Source of the DNA: Streptomyces physcomitrii
GTDB taxonomy: Bacteria > Actinomycetota > Actinomycetes > Streptomycetales > Streptomycetaceae
NCBI RefSeq assembly: GCF_012273655.1
Contig: NZ_JAAWWP010000009.1
Location: forward strand, 62,001 to 126,000
Direction: 5' to 3'
Length of the DNA stretch: 64,000 nucleotides
Part shown: piece by piece, positions 10,501 through 16,356 of the stretch
Position numbering within the stretch: position 1 is the stretch's first letter
Layout of the letters: each line of letters begins with the position of its first letter
Program-made: the position numbers and the translations under genes
The notes under the pieces: generated by a model
Databases searched by the model: none
Seen by the model: only the letters and a program-made list of their open reading frames with translations
What the model was told of the DNA's origin: nothing

Positions 10501-10532
10501 CGTGGCGGCTGGCGGCGGGGGACGAGTTGTGA
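4596..10532 (+). CDS. TIR - metallophosphoesterase-like - NACHT - pentapeptide - WD40 giant STAND protein
   Basis: 1,978 residues. Domains in order: TIR (about 8-145; FISYSPADEAW, and Glu85 in RMEWQAAL at the NADase catalytic position); a calcineurin-like phosphoesterase fold (about 204-490) with LLSGDLTASG and VVPGNQDVS but with the metal-binding DxH and GNH residues lost; a probable degenerate restriction-endonuclease-like segment (about 545-680, ending GVRVRSFLELQGLIDLREY); NACHT NTPase (about 690-1100; Walker A GDFGHGKT with Lys723, Walker B LLFDGFDEL with Asp792); pentapeptide repeats (about 1140-1232, A(D/N)L-type); about fifteen WD40 repeats (1268-1912, VRLWD motifs); and a C-terminal cap rich in Trp and Gly. 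STAND/NACHT proteins with TIR act as abortive anti-phage NLRs in bacteria, with WD40 as sensor and TIR as NADase; that role here is inference. Soluble, cytoplasmic, probably leaderless. Confidence 0.9.
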   Translation: MATGSTDAAQRQATFFISYSPADEAWASWIAWTLEEAGFRTVIQAWDFVAGSNFIDYMDRGVSESAAVIAVLSRNYQGSRYGRMEWQAALRSEPDQPDRRLLTVRVDEAPVEGLLATITYVDLVGVPDARTARGLLLTRVEQAVDGHARPGSSPSYPGGRSPATAASGHLWRQPLTGGAERGGRRRPGGAPPYPPALPGAARRQGVNILHLAGPEFGRGREPEELLRDIQSDLIEMRDIGAPAPELVLLSGDLTASGSPRNCAQALDFLTGLRAQLGLSPGCLLVVPGNQDVSDAACQAYFHTCEADEIRPQPPYWPKWRHFSRLFGELYQGLDNVFGADQPWTLFPVPELHTVVAGFNSSIARTHREEDRYGMVGRSQAAWFAEALRPYEDEGWLRVGLIRHPLLAPAHGRNLDAGTRAVSGPLRDIEVFQRLLAPRLHVLLHGPGGDGRDQSAASTYTELASAAGDLPLFGAAGPGRFSLLRIGVQGVEQWVPQGEGPADAPAAFTAGWRSAPRFPGSTEDDEGSARDTAPFDNRAVNTPGAQLAERVKDVLRARRPGVRLRDLRPVDPGDLTRIVAAWDEDGMVRLLHLGLRPGTLTDEDLDRFLALAHADDAGTEAELVYEGDRPTRALRERAARGGVRVRSFLELQGLIDLREYVAAQTAALANDSAYSPELYLPQRYRDETRPEGAGGEDLVEEMLHLLGTDQGRVLLLLGDFGHGKTFALRELARRIPERLPHLVPLLIPLRTLDRSHSLDGLVAAHLANHGVEVIDLRALRYMLRQGRVVLLFDGFDELVNRVSYERAADHLHTLLNAAVDRAKIIVSGRTQHFRSREQVLTSLGEQVGVLTQRRLLSVEGFSPHEIRRYLVNYYGEEATAARRYELLLGVPQLLDLCGNPRLLSFVAALGEEQVRAVARSERTLSAARLYEDVFTTWLRFEERRGQGGPGAAPGLDLDQLWRSVTAMALHLWESGRGSLRLDELTEIVAGIFGHGSDGMLFAQEAQAVGAGTLLIRVDDGIFHFIHESVVEWLVAREAARRLGEDDEELLSRRELSPLAIEFVCDLADSERIASWARRTLESPGRPPVADAVAAADTSGAGRGAGPTETAAGHGAGRLAAGTVTDAARTNAYRITRRLRVPADADLRGVHLPGEDLSGRDLSGLDLTGANLADAQLTGTNLSRAVLRGARLDGARLDGSDLRGADLRHADLRRARLIGADLRGALLSGSRWRRAALIRTELDEQEAGSVELALATIAPGMPLETVLRPAAVSVPYGFSRQYGRLPEPVAYSPDGELLAAGSQDGSVLICAPENGEALRVLHGHTDRVYAVRFRDSVLATGSADGTVRLWDPVTGQCRATLAVHRDGVWPITLDSAGTLLATGDGDGVVRLWDVESGEQLHALPGHSVLIFTTVFSPDGRILATGDRSGTVRLWDTSTGQLVAALGPHQGPVFRVRFSPDGSLLASADEGADDHGTVRIWRVGDLRLLHEMHGHTGRVYTLDFHPTGDLLVSGDTEGGVRLWDPRTGLPGPELEQGSGGVYQVVFAHDGHRLAACHSTGDVRLWQLSAGHEGYEATPEHVQPSPHQGSAWACRFRPDDTQLVTAGDDGAVQIWDAATGQGKSIVRGHGRRVNVVAFDATGTILASAGSDGIVRLWEVGTGRCLHELVGRGDRLISAAFSPAGAVLATAGSTGHVYLWDARTGTFLRELDVETDRTWAEAFSSDGEEIATADDDDSVSLWRRATGSHGLQLDGHQGRVRSVAFAKDGSSIATGCDDGRVRLWRATDGTLTDTLGAHTDRVYAVCYGPDLSCVVSASWDGTAVIWRDGAARYVLREHTGKLWTAAAHPSLPLLATAGDDRVIRLWDLTTGTAVSALTGHSGRIYSVSFSPDGRHLASAGDDGTVRLWRVNGVADAGAVPVSVKATLVGVPGGWAAFRWDGAYKAEGETAGEFWHVVGMTRFAPGELERQLPGAWRLAAGDEL

Positions 10533-10905
10533 CGGGGAGGGTGCCGCCCGGCTGAGATCCGCACGGAGCGTGCGGGTGCGGACCGCCACCCTCGTCGACA
10601 CACAGGCGGAAGCATCCGTCTCCGCCCGTGTCCACCGCTCCCTCGCGACCTGCCGGACGATCGAGGAGGGGCAGGGGAGCGAGGGTGGCCGCGACCGGCG
10701 AAACCGACGCTGACCTGGGATTCCCGCCGGCCCTCTGCCGGCTCGCCGGTCAGATGCAGGCGTCTCACCTGCAGAGATCCCGAAGCGGGGCTGTAACAGC
10801 CTGATCACGCGTTGGCATCGGGACGCCCCGGCGGTCATCGGGGCCGCCGCGGCCGTGCCATCATCGACCTTCGATCGACCAGTGAAGTCCTGAGTGGGAG
10901 GGCGC
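10533..10905. other. Intergenic junction between the accessory region and core genes
   Basis: 373 bp with no supported gene. A hairpin (TCCGCAC at 10558-10564 with GTGCGGA at 10576-10582) probably ends transcription of the WD40 gene. Further on, short inverted repeats (GCCGG arms about 10730, GCAGG/CCTGC arms about 10757-10773) and GTAACAGCC are present but no att duplication, tRNA or integrase could be recognised. Confidence 0.5.
10558..10582 (+). terminator. Hairpin after the TIR-NACHT-WD40 gene
   Basis: Seven-bp perfect stem TCCGCAC/GTGCGGA with an 11-nt loop, 25 bp after the stop at 10532. There is no T-run, as is usual for Streptomyces terminators. Confidence 0.45.
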
Positions 10906-11367
10906 GTGGCGATGGAGGCCGGCCCTCGAAACACCGCACCGGGCGGTGAACAGCTCAGCCCCGACGGGCCCGAGGACCTGGACGCGCCGTCCGTCAGCGA
11001 CGACGGCCCCGCCCAGGAGCCCGCGCCCGAGGAGGTCGAGGTCGAACTGCGGCCGCAGCGCCGGCTCGGCTTCTGGCAGCTCGCCCCGGTCGTCTGCCTG
11101 ACCGCCGTCGGCTCCCTGATGTTCGCCTTCCCGCTCGCCTTCGAGTTCGGCGACGGGGGAGCGGTGGTGGCGATGCTCGGTCTCCTGCTCTGCTGCTGCG
11201 CCGCGGGCTGGGGCCTGATGGCCGCCCGCCGGGTGGGCCTCGCCCTGCCCGGACTGCCCCCCGCGGACTCCGGCAGACGCCCCGACTGGCGTGTGGTCAT
11301 CGGCTACGTCCTCGCCCTCGGCGCGGTCACCGTGCTCGCCGTCTGGCGGGTGGCCCGGCTGCGCTGA
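10906..11367 (+). CDS. Small integral membrane protein upstream of dapF
   Basis: 153 residues from GTG 10906. The first 50 residues are acidic and Pro/Glu-rich, probably disordered. Three hydrophobic segments follow: LAPVVCLTAVGSLMFAFPLAF, a cysteine-rich AMLGLLLCCCAAGWGLMAA, and VIGYVLALGAVTVLAVW at the C-terminus. No family is recognised. GTG 10906 was chosen because GGGAGG at 10896-10901 lies at good spacing; GTG 10894 and ATG 10912 are alternatives. It ends 63 bp before dapF, which carries its own promoter. A homologue at this place in related genomes is likely, but not checked. Confidence 0.7.
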   Translation: MAMEAGPRNTAPGGEQLSPDGPEDLDAPSVSDDGPAQEPAPEEVEVELRPQRRLGFWQLAPVVCLTAVGSLMFAFPLAFEFGDGGAVVAMLGLLLCCCAAGWGLMAARRVGLALPGLPPADSGRRPDWRVVIGYVLALGAVTVLAVWRVARLR

Positions 11368-11418
11368 GCTGGGCCGGGGCCGCCGCGGCCGCCCGCGCCG
11401 GGCCGCCCGCCGACCCCG

Positions 11419-11424
11419 TACGAT
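11419..11424 (+). promoter_or_regulatory. -10 element of a leaderless dapF transcript
   Basis: TACGAT lies exactly six bases before ATG 11431 and no ribosome site precedes that ATG. A transcript starting on the A of the start codon is the simplest reading. Confidence 0.5.
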
Positions 11425-11430
11425 CGAGGC

Positions 11431-12318
11431 ATGAGCACGTCGATCGCCTTCCTCAAGGGTCATGGCACCGAGAACGACTTCGTGATCGTCCCGGACCCCG
11501 GCAACACCCTCGACCTCGGCCCCGGCCGGGTCGCCGCGTTGTGCGACCGGCGGGCGGGCATCGGCGGCGACGGGTTGCTGCACGTGGTCCGCTCGGCTGC
11601 GCACCCGCAGGCCGTCGCGATGGCCGCCGAGGCCGAGTGGTTCATGGACTACCGCAACGGCGACGGCTCGATCGCCGAGATGTGCGGCAACGGGGTACGG
11701 GTCTTCGCCCGCTACCTCCAGCGCGCGGGACTGGTCGGCGAGGGCGATCTCGCGGTGGCCACCCGCGGCGGTGTCAAGCGGGTGCACCTCGCCAAGTCCG
11801 CCGCGGACGGGAGCCCCGGCGAGATCACCGTGGCGATGGGCCGCGCCCTGCTGCCCGGGGGCGCGGTCACGGTGGGCGTCGGGGAGCGCGAGTGGCCCGC
11901 CCGGCACGTGGACATGGGCAACCCGCACGCGGTCGCCTTCGTCGAGGACCTCGCGCACGCCGGTGAGCTGTCCACCGCGCCCCGCTTCGCCCCGGCCGCC
12001 GCCTACCCGGAGGGCGTCAACGTCGAGTTCGTCGTCGACCGGGGGCCCGCGCACCTCGCGCTGCGGGTGCACGAGCGCGGTTCCGGCGAGACCCGCTCCT
12101 GCGGCACCGGCGCCTGCGCCGTGGCGGTGGCCGCCGCCCGCCGCGACGGCGTCGACCCCGCGGTCACCGGGACCCCGGCCACGTACACCGTGGACGTCCC
12201 CGGCGGGCGCCTGGTGATCACCGAACGCCCGGACGGCGAGATCGAGATGACGGGCCCGGCGGAGATCGTCGCCGAGGGCGAGATCGACGGCGCCTGGTTC
12301 GAAAACCTGAACGCCTGA
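11431..12318 (+). CDS. dapF: Diaminopimelate epimerase
   Basis: 295 residues, full length. It interconverts LL- and meso-diaminopimelate in the cytoplasm, the last step before peptidoglycan cross-link precursor and lysine. The two catalytic cysteines are visible: Cys in AEMCGNGVRVFARY (about residue 88) and Cys in ETRSCGTGACAVAVAA (about 225), each in the expected context. The N-terminal KGHGTENDFVI is diagnostic. The start at 11431 fits a leaderless transcript. Streptomyces cell walls contain LL-diaminopimelate, so the enzyme serves mainly lysine synthesis there. The neighbour downstream is the RelA-like gene, as in other streptomycetes. Confidence 0.97.
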   Translation: MSTSIAFLKGHGTENDFVIVPDPGNTLDLGPGRVAALCDRRAGIGGDGLLHVVRSAAHPQAVAMAAEAEWFMDYRNGDGSIAEMCGNGVRVFARYLQRAGLVGEGDLAVATRGGVKRVHLAKSAADGSPGEITVAMGRALLPGGAVTVGVGEREWPARHVDMGNPHAVAFVEDLAHAGELSTAPRFAPAAAYPEGVNVEFVVDRGPAHLALRVHERGSGETRSCGTGACAVAVAAARRDGVDPAVTGTPATYTVDVPGGRLVITERPDGEIEMTGPAEIVAEGEIDGAWFENLNA

Positions 12319-12484
12319 ATACTCGCTCGAATGGGTGATCCTTTTCACGCCGGACGAGAGCCGCGGTGCCCGGCGTGGTGGGCTCGGTAGCATCAAGCAC
12401 CGGCCCGTCGGGAGAGCCCGCTTCAGGACCAGAAGCCCCGGGACCCCGCCGTACCGCGCCGGTCGACGCAGCCGGAGGTGCCCC

Positions 12485-14635
12485 ATGAGTGCGGAGGCGA
12501 GCAACCCCGCCACGCCGCCCGTCCCCACGGCCGGGCCGCAGCGCAGACGCCCCCGCCCCCGGATCGAGCTGCGCAGGCTCGGCCGGGCCGCCCTGCTCGG
12601 CTCCGCCGGACGCCACCGGCTGCCCGACGCGATCGGCCATGTCGCCGAGGCGCACCGCGCGCACCATCCGGACGCCGACCTCGAACCGCTGCGCCGGGCC
12701 TATCTGCTCGCCGAGTCCTCGCACCGCGGGCAGATGCGCAAGAGCGGCGAGCCCTACATCACCCACCCGCTCGCGGTCACCCTGATCCTCGCCGAACTCG
12801 GCGCCGAGACCACGACCTTGACCGCCTCGCTGCTCCACGACACCGTCGAGGACACCGAGGTGACGCTCGATCAGGTGGGCCGCGAATTCGGCCGCGAGGT
12901 GCGCTTCCTGGTCGACGGGGTCACCAAGCTGGAGAAGGTCGACTACGGCGCCGCCGCCGAGCCCGAGACCTTCCGCAAGATGCTGGTCGCCACCGGCAAC
13001 GATGTCCGGGTGATGTCGATCAAGCTCGCCGACCGGCTGCACAACATGCGCACCCTCGGCGTGATGCGCCCCGAGAAGCAGCAGCGCATCGCCAAGGTCA
13101 CCCGCGATGTGCTCATCCCGCTCGCCGAACGCCTCGGGGTGCAGGCCCTCAAGACCGAGCTGGAGGACCTGGTCTTCGCCATCCTCCACCCCGAGGAGTA
13201 CGCCCGCACCCGCGCCCTGGTCACCAGCGGCACCGCCGAGGGCGCCGACGCCCTCGCCGAGATCGCCGAGCGGGCCCGCGCGGTGCTGCGCGAGGCGGGG
13301 CTCGCCGCCGAAGTCCTCGTCCGGCCGCGGCACTTCGTCTCCGTCTACCGGATGACCCGCAAACGCGGCACCCTGCGCGGCGCCGACTTCGGGCGGCTCC
13401 TCGTCCTGGTCGCCGAGGACGCCGACTGCTACGGGGTCCTCGGCGAGCTGCACACCTGCTTCACCCCGGTGGTCTCGGAGTTCAAGGACTTCATCGCGGT
13501 GCCCAAGTTCAACCTCTACCAGTCGCTGCACACCGCCGTCGCCCGCGAGGACGGCGAGGTGGCCGAAGTCCTCATCCGCACCCACCAGATGCACAAGGTC
13601 GCCGAGGCCGGGGTCGTCGCCCTCGGCAACCCCTACGAGCACGGCGGCGAGGACCGCGCCGAGCAGGAGCGGGGCCTCGCCGAGCGGGCCGACCCGACCC
13701 GGCCCGGCTGGCTCTCCCGGCTGCTCGACTGGCAGCGCGCCGCGCCCGACCCGGACACCTTCTGGTCCACCCTGCGCGCCGACCTCGCCCAGGACCGGGA
13801 GATCACCGTCTACCGCCCCGACGGCGGCGCGCTCGGCCTGCCCGAGGGCGCGAGCTGCGTGGATGCCGCCTACGCCCAGTACGGCGAGGAGGCCCACGCC
13901 TGTATGGGCGCCCGCGTCAACGGCCGCCTCGCCACCCTCGGCACCGTGCTCACCGACGGCGACAGCGTGCAGCTGCTGCGCGGGCAGGACCCCGCCTCCG
14001 GCCCGCCGCGCGAATGGCTGGAGTACGCGCGCACCCCGGCCGCCCGGATCGCCATCAGCCGCTGGCTCGCCACCCACCCCCAGGACGTACCCGAGCAGGA
14101 GCCCGAGCGCCCGGCCCGCGGCCCGCGCGCCGAGGAGCCCGCCCGGCAGCCCGCGCCCGCCCCCGCGCTCACCGTCCGCCCCGACCAGGCCGGTGCCGTC
14201 GCCGAGCAGCCCGGCGCGGGCGTCCGCCTCGCCGGGTGCTGTACGCCGGTGCCGCCCGACAAGGTCGCCGCCTTCGCGGTACGCGGCGGGCATGTGGCCG
14301 TGCACCGCGCCGAGTGTTCCGGCGCCGCCCGGATGAAGGCCGAGGGGCGCCCCGAGGTGGAGGTGCGCTGGGCGGGGACGCCGCAGTGCCGGGTCACCCT
14401 GCGCGCCGAGTCCTTCGGGCGGGCCCGGCTGCTCGCCGACCTCACCGAGGCCATCGCGGTGGCCGGGGCCGCCATCGTCTCGGCCACCGTGGAACCGCCG
14501 AGCGAGCAGCGCGTGCGGCACACCTACACCCTCCAACTGCCCGACGCCCGGCACCTTCCGGGCCTGATGCGGGCCATGCGGGAGGTGCCCGGGGTGTACG
14601 ACGTCAGCCGGGCCAGCGCCGCCCAGCACGCCTGA
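12485..14635 (+). CDS. rshA: RelA/SpoT-type (p)ppGpp hydrolase/synthetase
   Basis: 716 residues. The order is HD hydrolase (LLHDTVEDTEV near residue 118, and ADRLHNM near 182), synthetase-like region (about 270-380: RPRHFVSVYRM, EFKDFIAVPKFNLYQSLHT, VLIRTHQMHKVAE), TGS (about 440-500), a Pro/Ala-rich linker, and a C-terminal ACT domain. The hydrolase motif is intact. In the synthetase the loop usually reading DLxAIRVI is changed to ADFGRLLVL, so synthesis activity may be altered while the Glu of the xExxIRT motif is kept. It corresponds to the second RelA homologue known in S. coelicolor next to dapF (rshA). ATG 12485 has GGAGG seven bases upstream; an upstream in-frame ATG lacks one. Confidence 0.9.
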   Translation: MSAEASNPATPPVPTAGPQRRRPRPRIELRRLGRAALLGSAGRHRLPDAIGHVAEAHRAHHPDADLEPLRRAYLLAESSHRGQMRKSGEPYITHPLAVTLILAELGAETTTLTASLLHDTVEDTEVTLDQVGREFGREVRFLVDGVTKLEKVDYGAAAEPETFRKMLVATGNDVRVMSIKLADRLHNMRTLGVMRPEKQQRIAKVTRDVLIPLAERLGVQALKTELEDLVFAILHPEEYARTRALVTSGTAEGADALAEIAERARAVLREAGLAAEVLVRPRHFVSVYRMTRKRGTLRGADFGRLLVLVAEDADCYGVLGELHTCFTPVVSEFKDFIAVPKFNLYQSLHTAVAREDGEVAEVLIRTHQMHKVAEAGVVALGNPYEHGGEDRAEQERGLAERADPTRPGWLSRLLDWQRAAPDPDTFWSTLRADLAQDREITVYRPDGGALGLPEGASCVDAAYAQYGEEAHACMGARVNGRLATLGTVLTDGDSVQLLRGQDPASGPPREWLEYARTPAARIAISRWLATHPQDVPEQEPERPARGPRAEEPARQPAPAPALTVRPDQAGAVAEQPGAGVRLAGCCTPVPPDKVAAFAVRGGHVAVHRAECSGAARMKAEGRPEVEVRWAGTPQCRVTLRAESFGRARLLADLTEAIAVAGAAIVSATVEPPSEQRVRHTYTLQLPDARHLPGLMRAMREVPGVYDVSRASAAQHA

Positions 14636-14653
14636 CCGCGGGCCGCCGCGCCC

Positions 14654-15736
14654 TCAGAGCAGCACCACCGACCGCAGCACCTCCCCCCGGCGCATCCGCT
14701 CGAAGGCCTTCTCCACCCCGTCCAGGGTGATCGTCTCGGAGACGAACGCGCCGAGGACCAGGCGCCCTTGCAGATGCAGGTCGACCAGGAGCGGGAAGTC
14801 GCGGGAGGGCAGGCAGTCCCCGTACCAGGAGGACTTGAGGGAGCCGCCGCGGCCGAAGACGTCGAGCAGCGGGAGTTCGAGCTTCATCTCCGGTGTGGGG
14901 ACGCCGACCAGGACCACGGTTCCGGCCAAGTCCCGTGCGTAGAAGGCCTGTTCGTAGGTCTCGGGGCGGCCGACCGCCTCGATGACGACATCCGCGCCGA
15001 AGCCGCTGGTCAGCTCGCGGATCGCCGCCACCGGGTCGGTGGAGCGGGAGTTCACGGTGTGCGTGGCGCCGATCTCCCGCGCGGTGGCCAGCTTCCGGTC
15101 GTCGACGTCGACCGCGATGATCCGTGCCGCGCCCGCGAGACGGGACCCGGCGATCGCCGCGGCCCCGACACCGCCGCAGCCGATGACCGCGACACTGTCC
15201 CCGCGGCCCACCTGCCCGGTGTTGACCGCCGCGCCGATCCCGGCCATCACCCCGCAGCCGAGGAGCCCGGCGACCGCGGGCGGGACCCGCTCGTCGACGA
15301 CCGTGCACTGCCCGGCCGCCACCAGTGTCTTCTGGGCGAAGGCGCCGATGCCGAGGGCGGGCGAGAGCTCCCGGCCGTCCGCCAGGGTCATCTTCTGCCG
15401 GGCGTTGTGCGTGTCGAAGCAGTACCAGGGCCTGCCCCGGCGGCAGGCCCGGCAACGGCCGCAGACGGCACGCCAGTTGAGGATGACGAAGTCACCGGGC
15501 CGGACCTCGGTGACGTCCGGCCCGACCGACTCCACCCGGCCCGCCGCCTCATGGCCGAGGAGGAAGGGGAAGTCCTCGCCGATGCCGCCCTCGCGGTAGT
15601 GCAGATCGGTGTGGCAGACCCCGCAGGCCTCGACCTTCACCAGTGCCTCGCCGGGTCCCGGGTCGGGCACCCGGATCGTCTCCAGGCCGACGGCGGCCCC
15701 CTTGCCCGTCGCGACGACCCCCTGAACCTGCTGCAT
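14654..15736 (-). CDS. mscR: S-(hydroxymethyl)mycothiol dehydrogenase (mycothiol-dependent formaldehyde dehydrogenase)
   Basis: 360 residues, the length of the actinobacterial MscR/AdhE2 family. It is a zinc medium-chain dehydrogenase: catalytic zinc residues in CGVCHTD (about 38-44) and GHEAAG (about 62-67), four-Cys structural zinc loop VCGRCRACRRGRPWYC (about 93-108), and the NAD-binding VIGCGGVGAAA (about 190-200). It oxidises the spontaneous formaldehyde-mycothiol adduct, giving formate. It is the last gene of the sarcosine operon, 2 bp after soxG, so it detoxifies formaldehyde released by the demethylations. ATG 15736 is preceded by GGGAG. A general zinc alcohol dehydrogenase is the alternative, but length and context favour MscR. 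Confidence 0.88.
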   Translation of the reverse strand: MQQVQGVVATGKGAAVGLETIRVPDPGPGEALVKVEACGVCHTDLHYREGGIGEDFPFLLGHEAAGRVESVGPDVTEVRPGDFVILNWRAVCGRCRACRRGRPWYCFDTHNARQKMTLADGRELSPALGIGAFAQKTLVAAGQCTVVDERVPPAVAGLLGCGVMAGIGAAVNTGQVGRGDSVAVIGCGGVGAAAIAGSRLAGAARIIAVDVDDRKLATAREIGATHTVNSRSTDPVAAIRELTSGFGADVVIEAVGRPETYEQAFYARDLAGTVVLVGVPTPEMKLELPLLDVFGRGGSLKSSWYGDCLPSRDFPLLVDLHLQGRLVLGAFVSETITLDGVEKAFERMRRGEVLRSVVLL

Positions 15737-15738
15737 CC

Positions 15739-16356
15739 TCACCACTCCCTGACGAGAACCGATGTGTACTCCGTGGCCGCGTCCAGCAGCCACGCGCCCA
15801 GATGACCCGCGTACGAGGACCGCACCAGGACCCAGAAGCCGGGCTTCTGCGCGCCGCGGGCCACCAGTACCACCGGCGCGTGCGCGAGCGTGGTCTGCGC
15901 GCAGCCGCCCCGGAAGGCCCGGGGATGCAGGTCCAGGGCGCAGCCGCGGGCGAGGAGTTCCTGGCTCGCGGGGCCCCCGACGAGGACGGTGGTGCGCTGC
16001 CCGGAGACGTCGGCGACCGCGGCCGACTCCTCGTCCGCCAGGGCCTCCCGCAGCCGGTCCTCCAGGCCACCGGCCTCCTCGGGCGGGGCGAGGACCAGCC
16101 ATTCGTCGGGGCCCATCCACAGGGCGGTGCGGCTGCCGTGCCGGGTGAGCGTGTTGGGTTCGGCGGGCAGCCGCAGGCCGAGGGCACGCTCCGCGCCCGG
16201 CACCGCCGGGCCCCCGGGCTCGGCGCGCACCGTCAGCTGGGTCAGATACGGGACCTCGGCCAGGCGCAGCGCGCCCCCGCTCAGCCGGGTCACCGTGCGG
16301 AAGTGCTCGGCGGCGTGGGCCAACGGGCTGTGCCGGGGCACGGATTCAGCCGTCAC
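15739..16356 (-). CDS. soxG: Sarcosine oxidase gamma subunit
   Basis: 205 residues, typical for the gamma subunit. It resembles a truncated GcvT fold: SPLAHAAEHF at the N-terminus, the GPDEWLVLAPP motif near the middle, and VADVSGQRTTVLVGGPASQELLARGCALDLHPRAF. It is a structural subunit of the alpha-beta-gamma-delta sarcosine oxidase that demethylates sarcosine to glycine. GTG 16356 overlaps the alpha-subunit stop by 11 bp. Fifth of the six tightly packed genes glyA-soxB-soxD-soxA-soxG-mscR. Confidence 0.93.
   Translation of the reverse strand: MTAESVPRHSPLAHAAEHFRTVTRLSGGALRLAEVPYLTQLTVRAEPGGPAVPGAERALGLRLPAEPNTLTRHGSRTALWMGPDEWLVLAPPEEAGGLEDRLREALADEESAAVADVSGQRTTVLVGGPASQELLARGCALDLHPRAFRGGCAQTTLAHAPVVLVARGAQKPGFWVLVRSSYAGHLGAWLLDAATEYTSVLVREW

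Noticed and set aside
10600..10900. Phage-type attachment site or integrase remnant at the accessory/core junction
   Set aside because: Only short inverted repeats were visible; there is no duplicated core, tRNA 3' end or recombinase motif.
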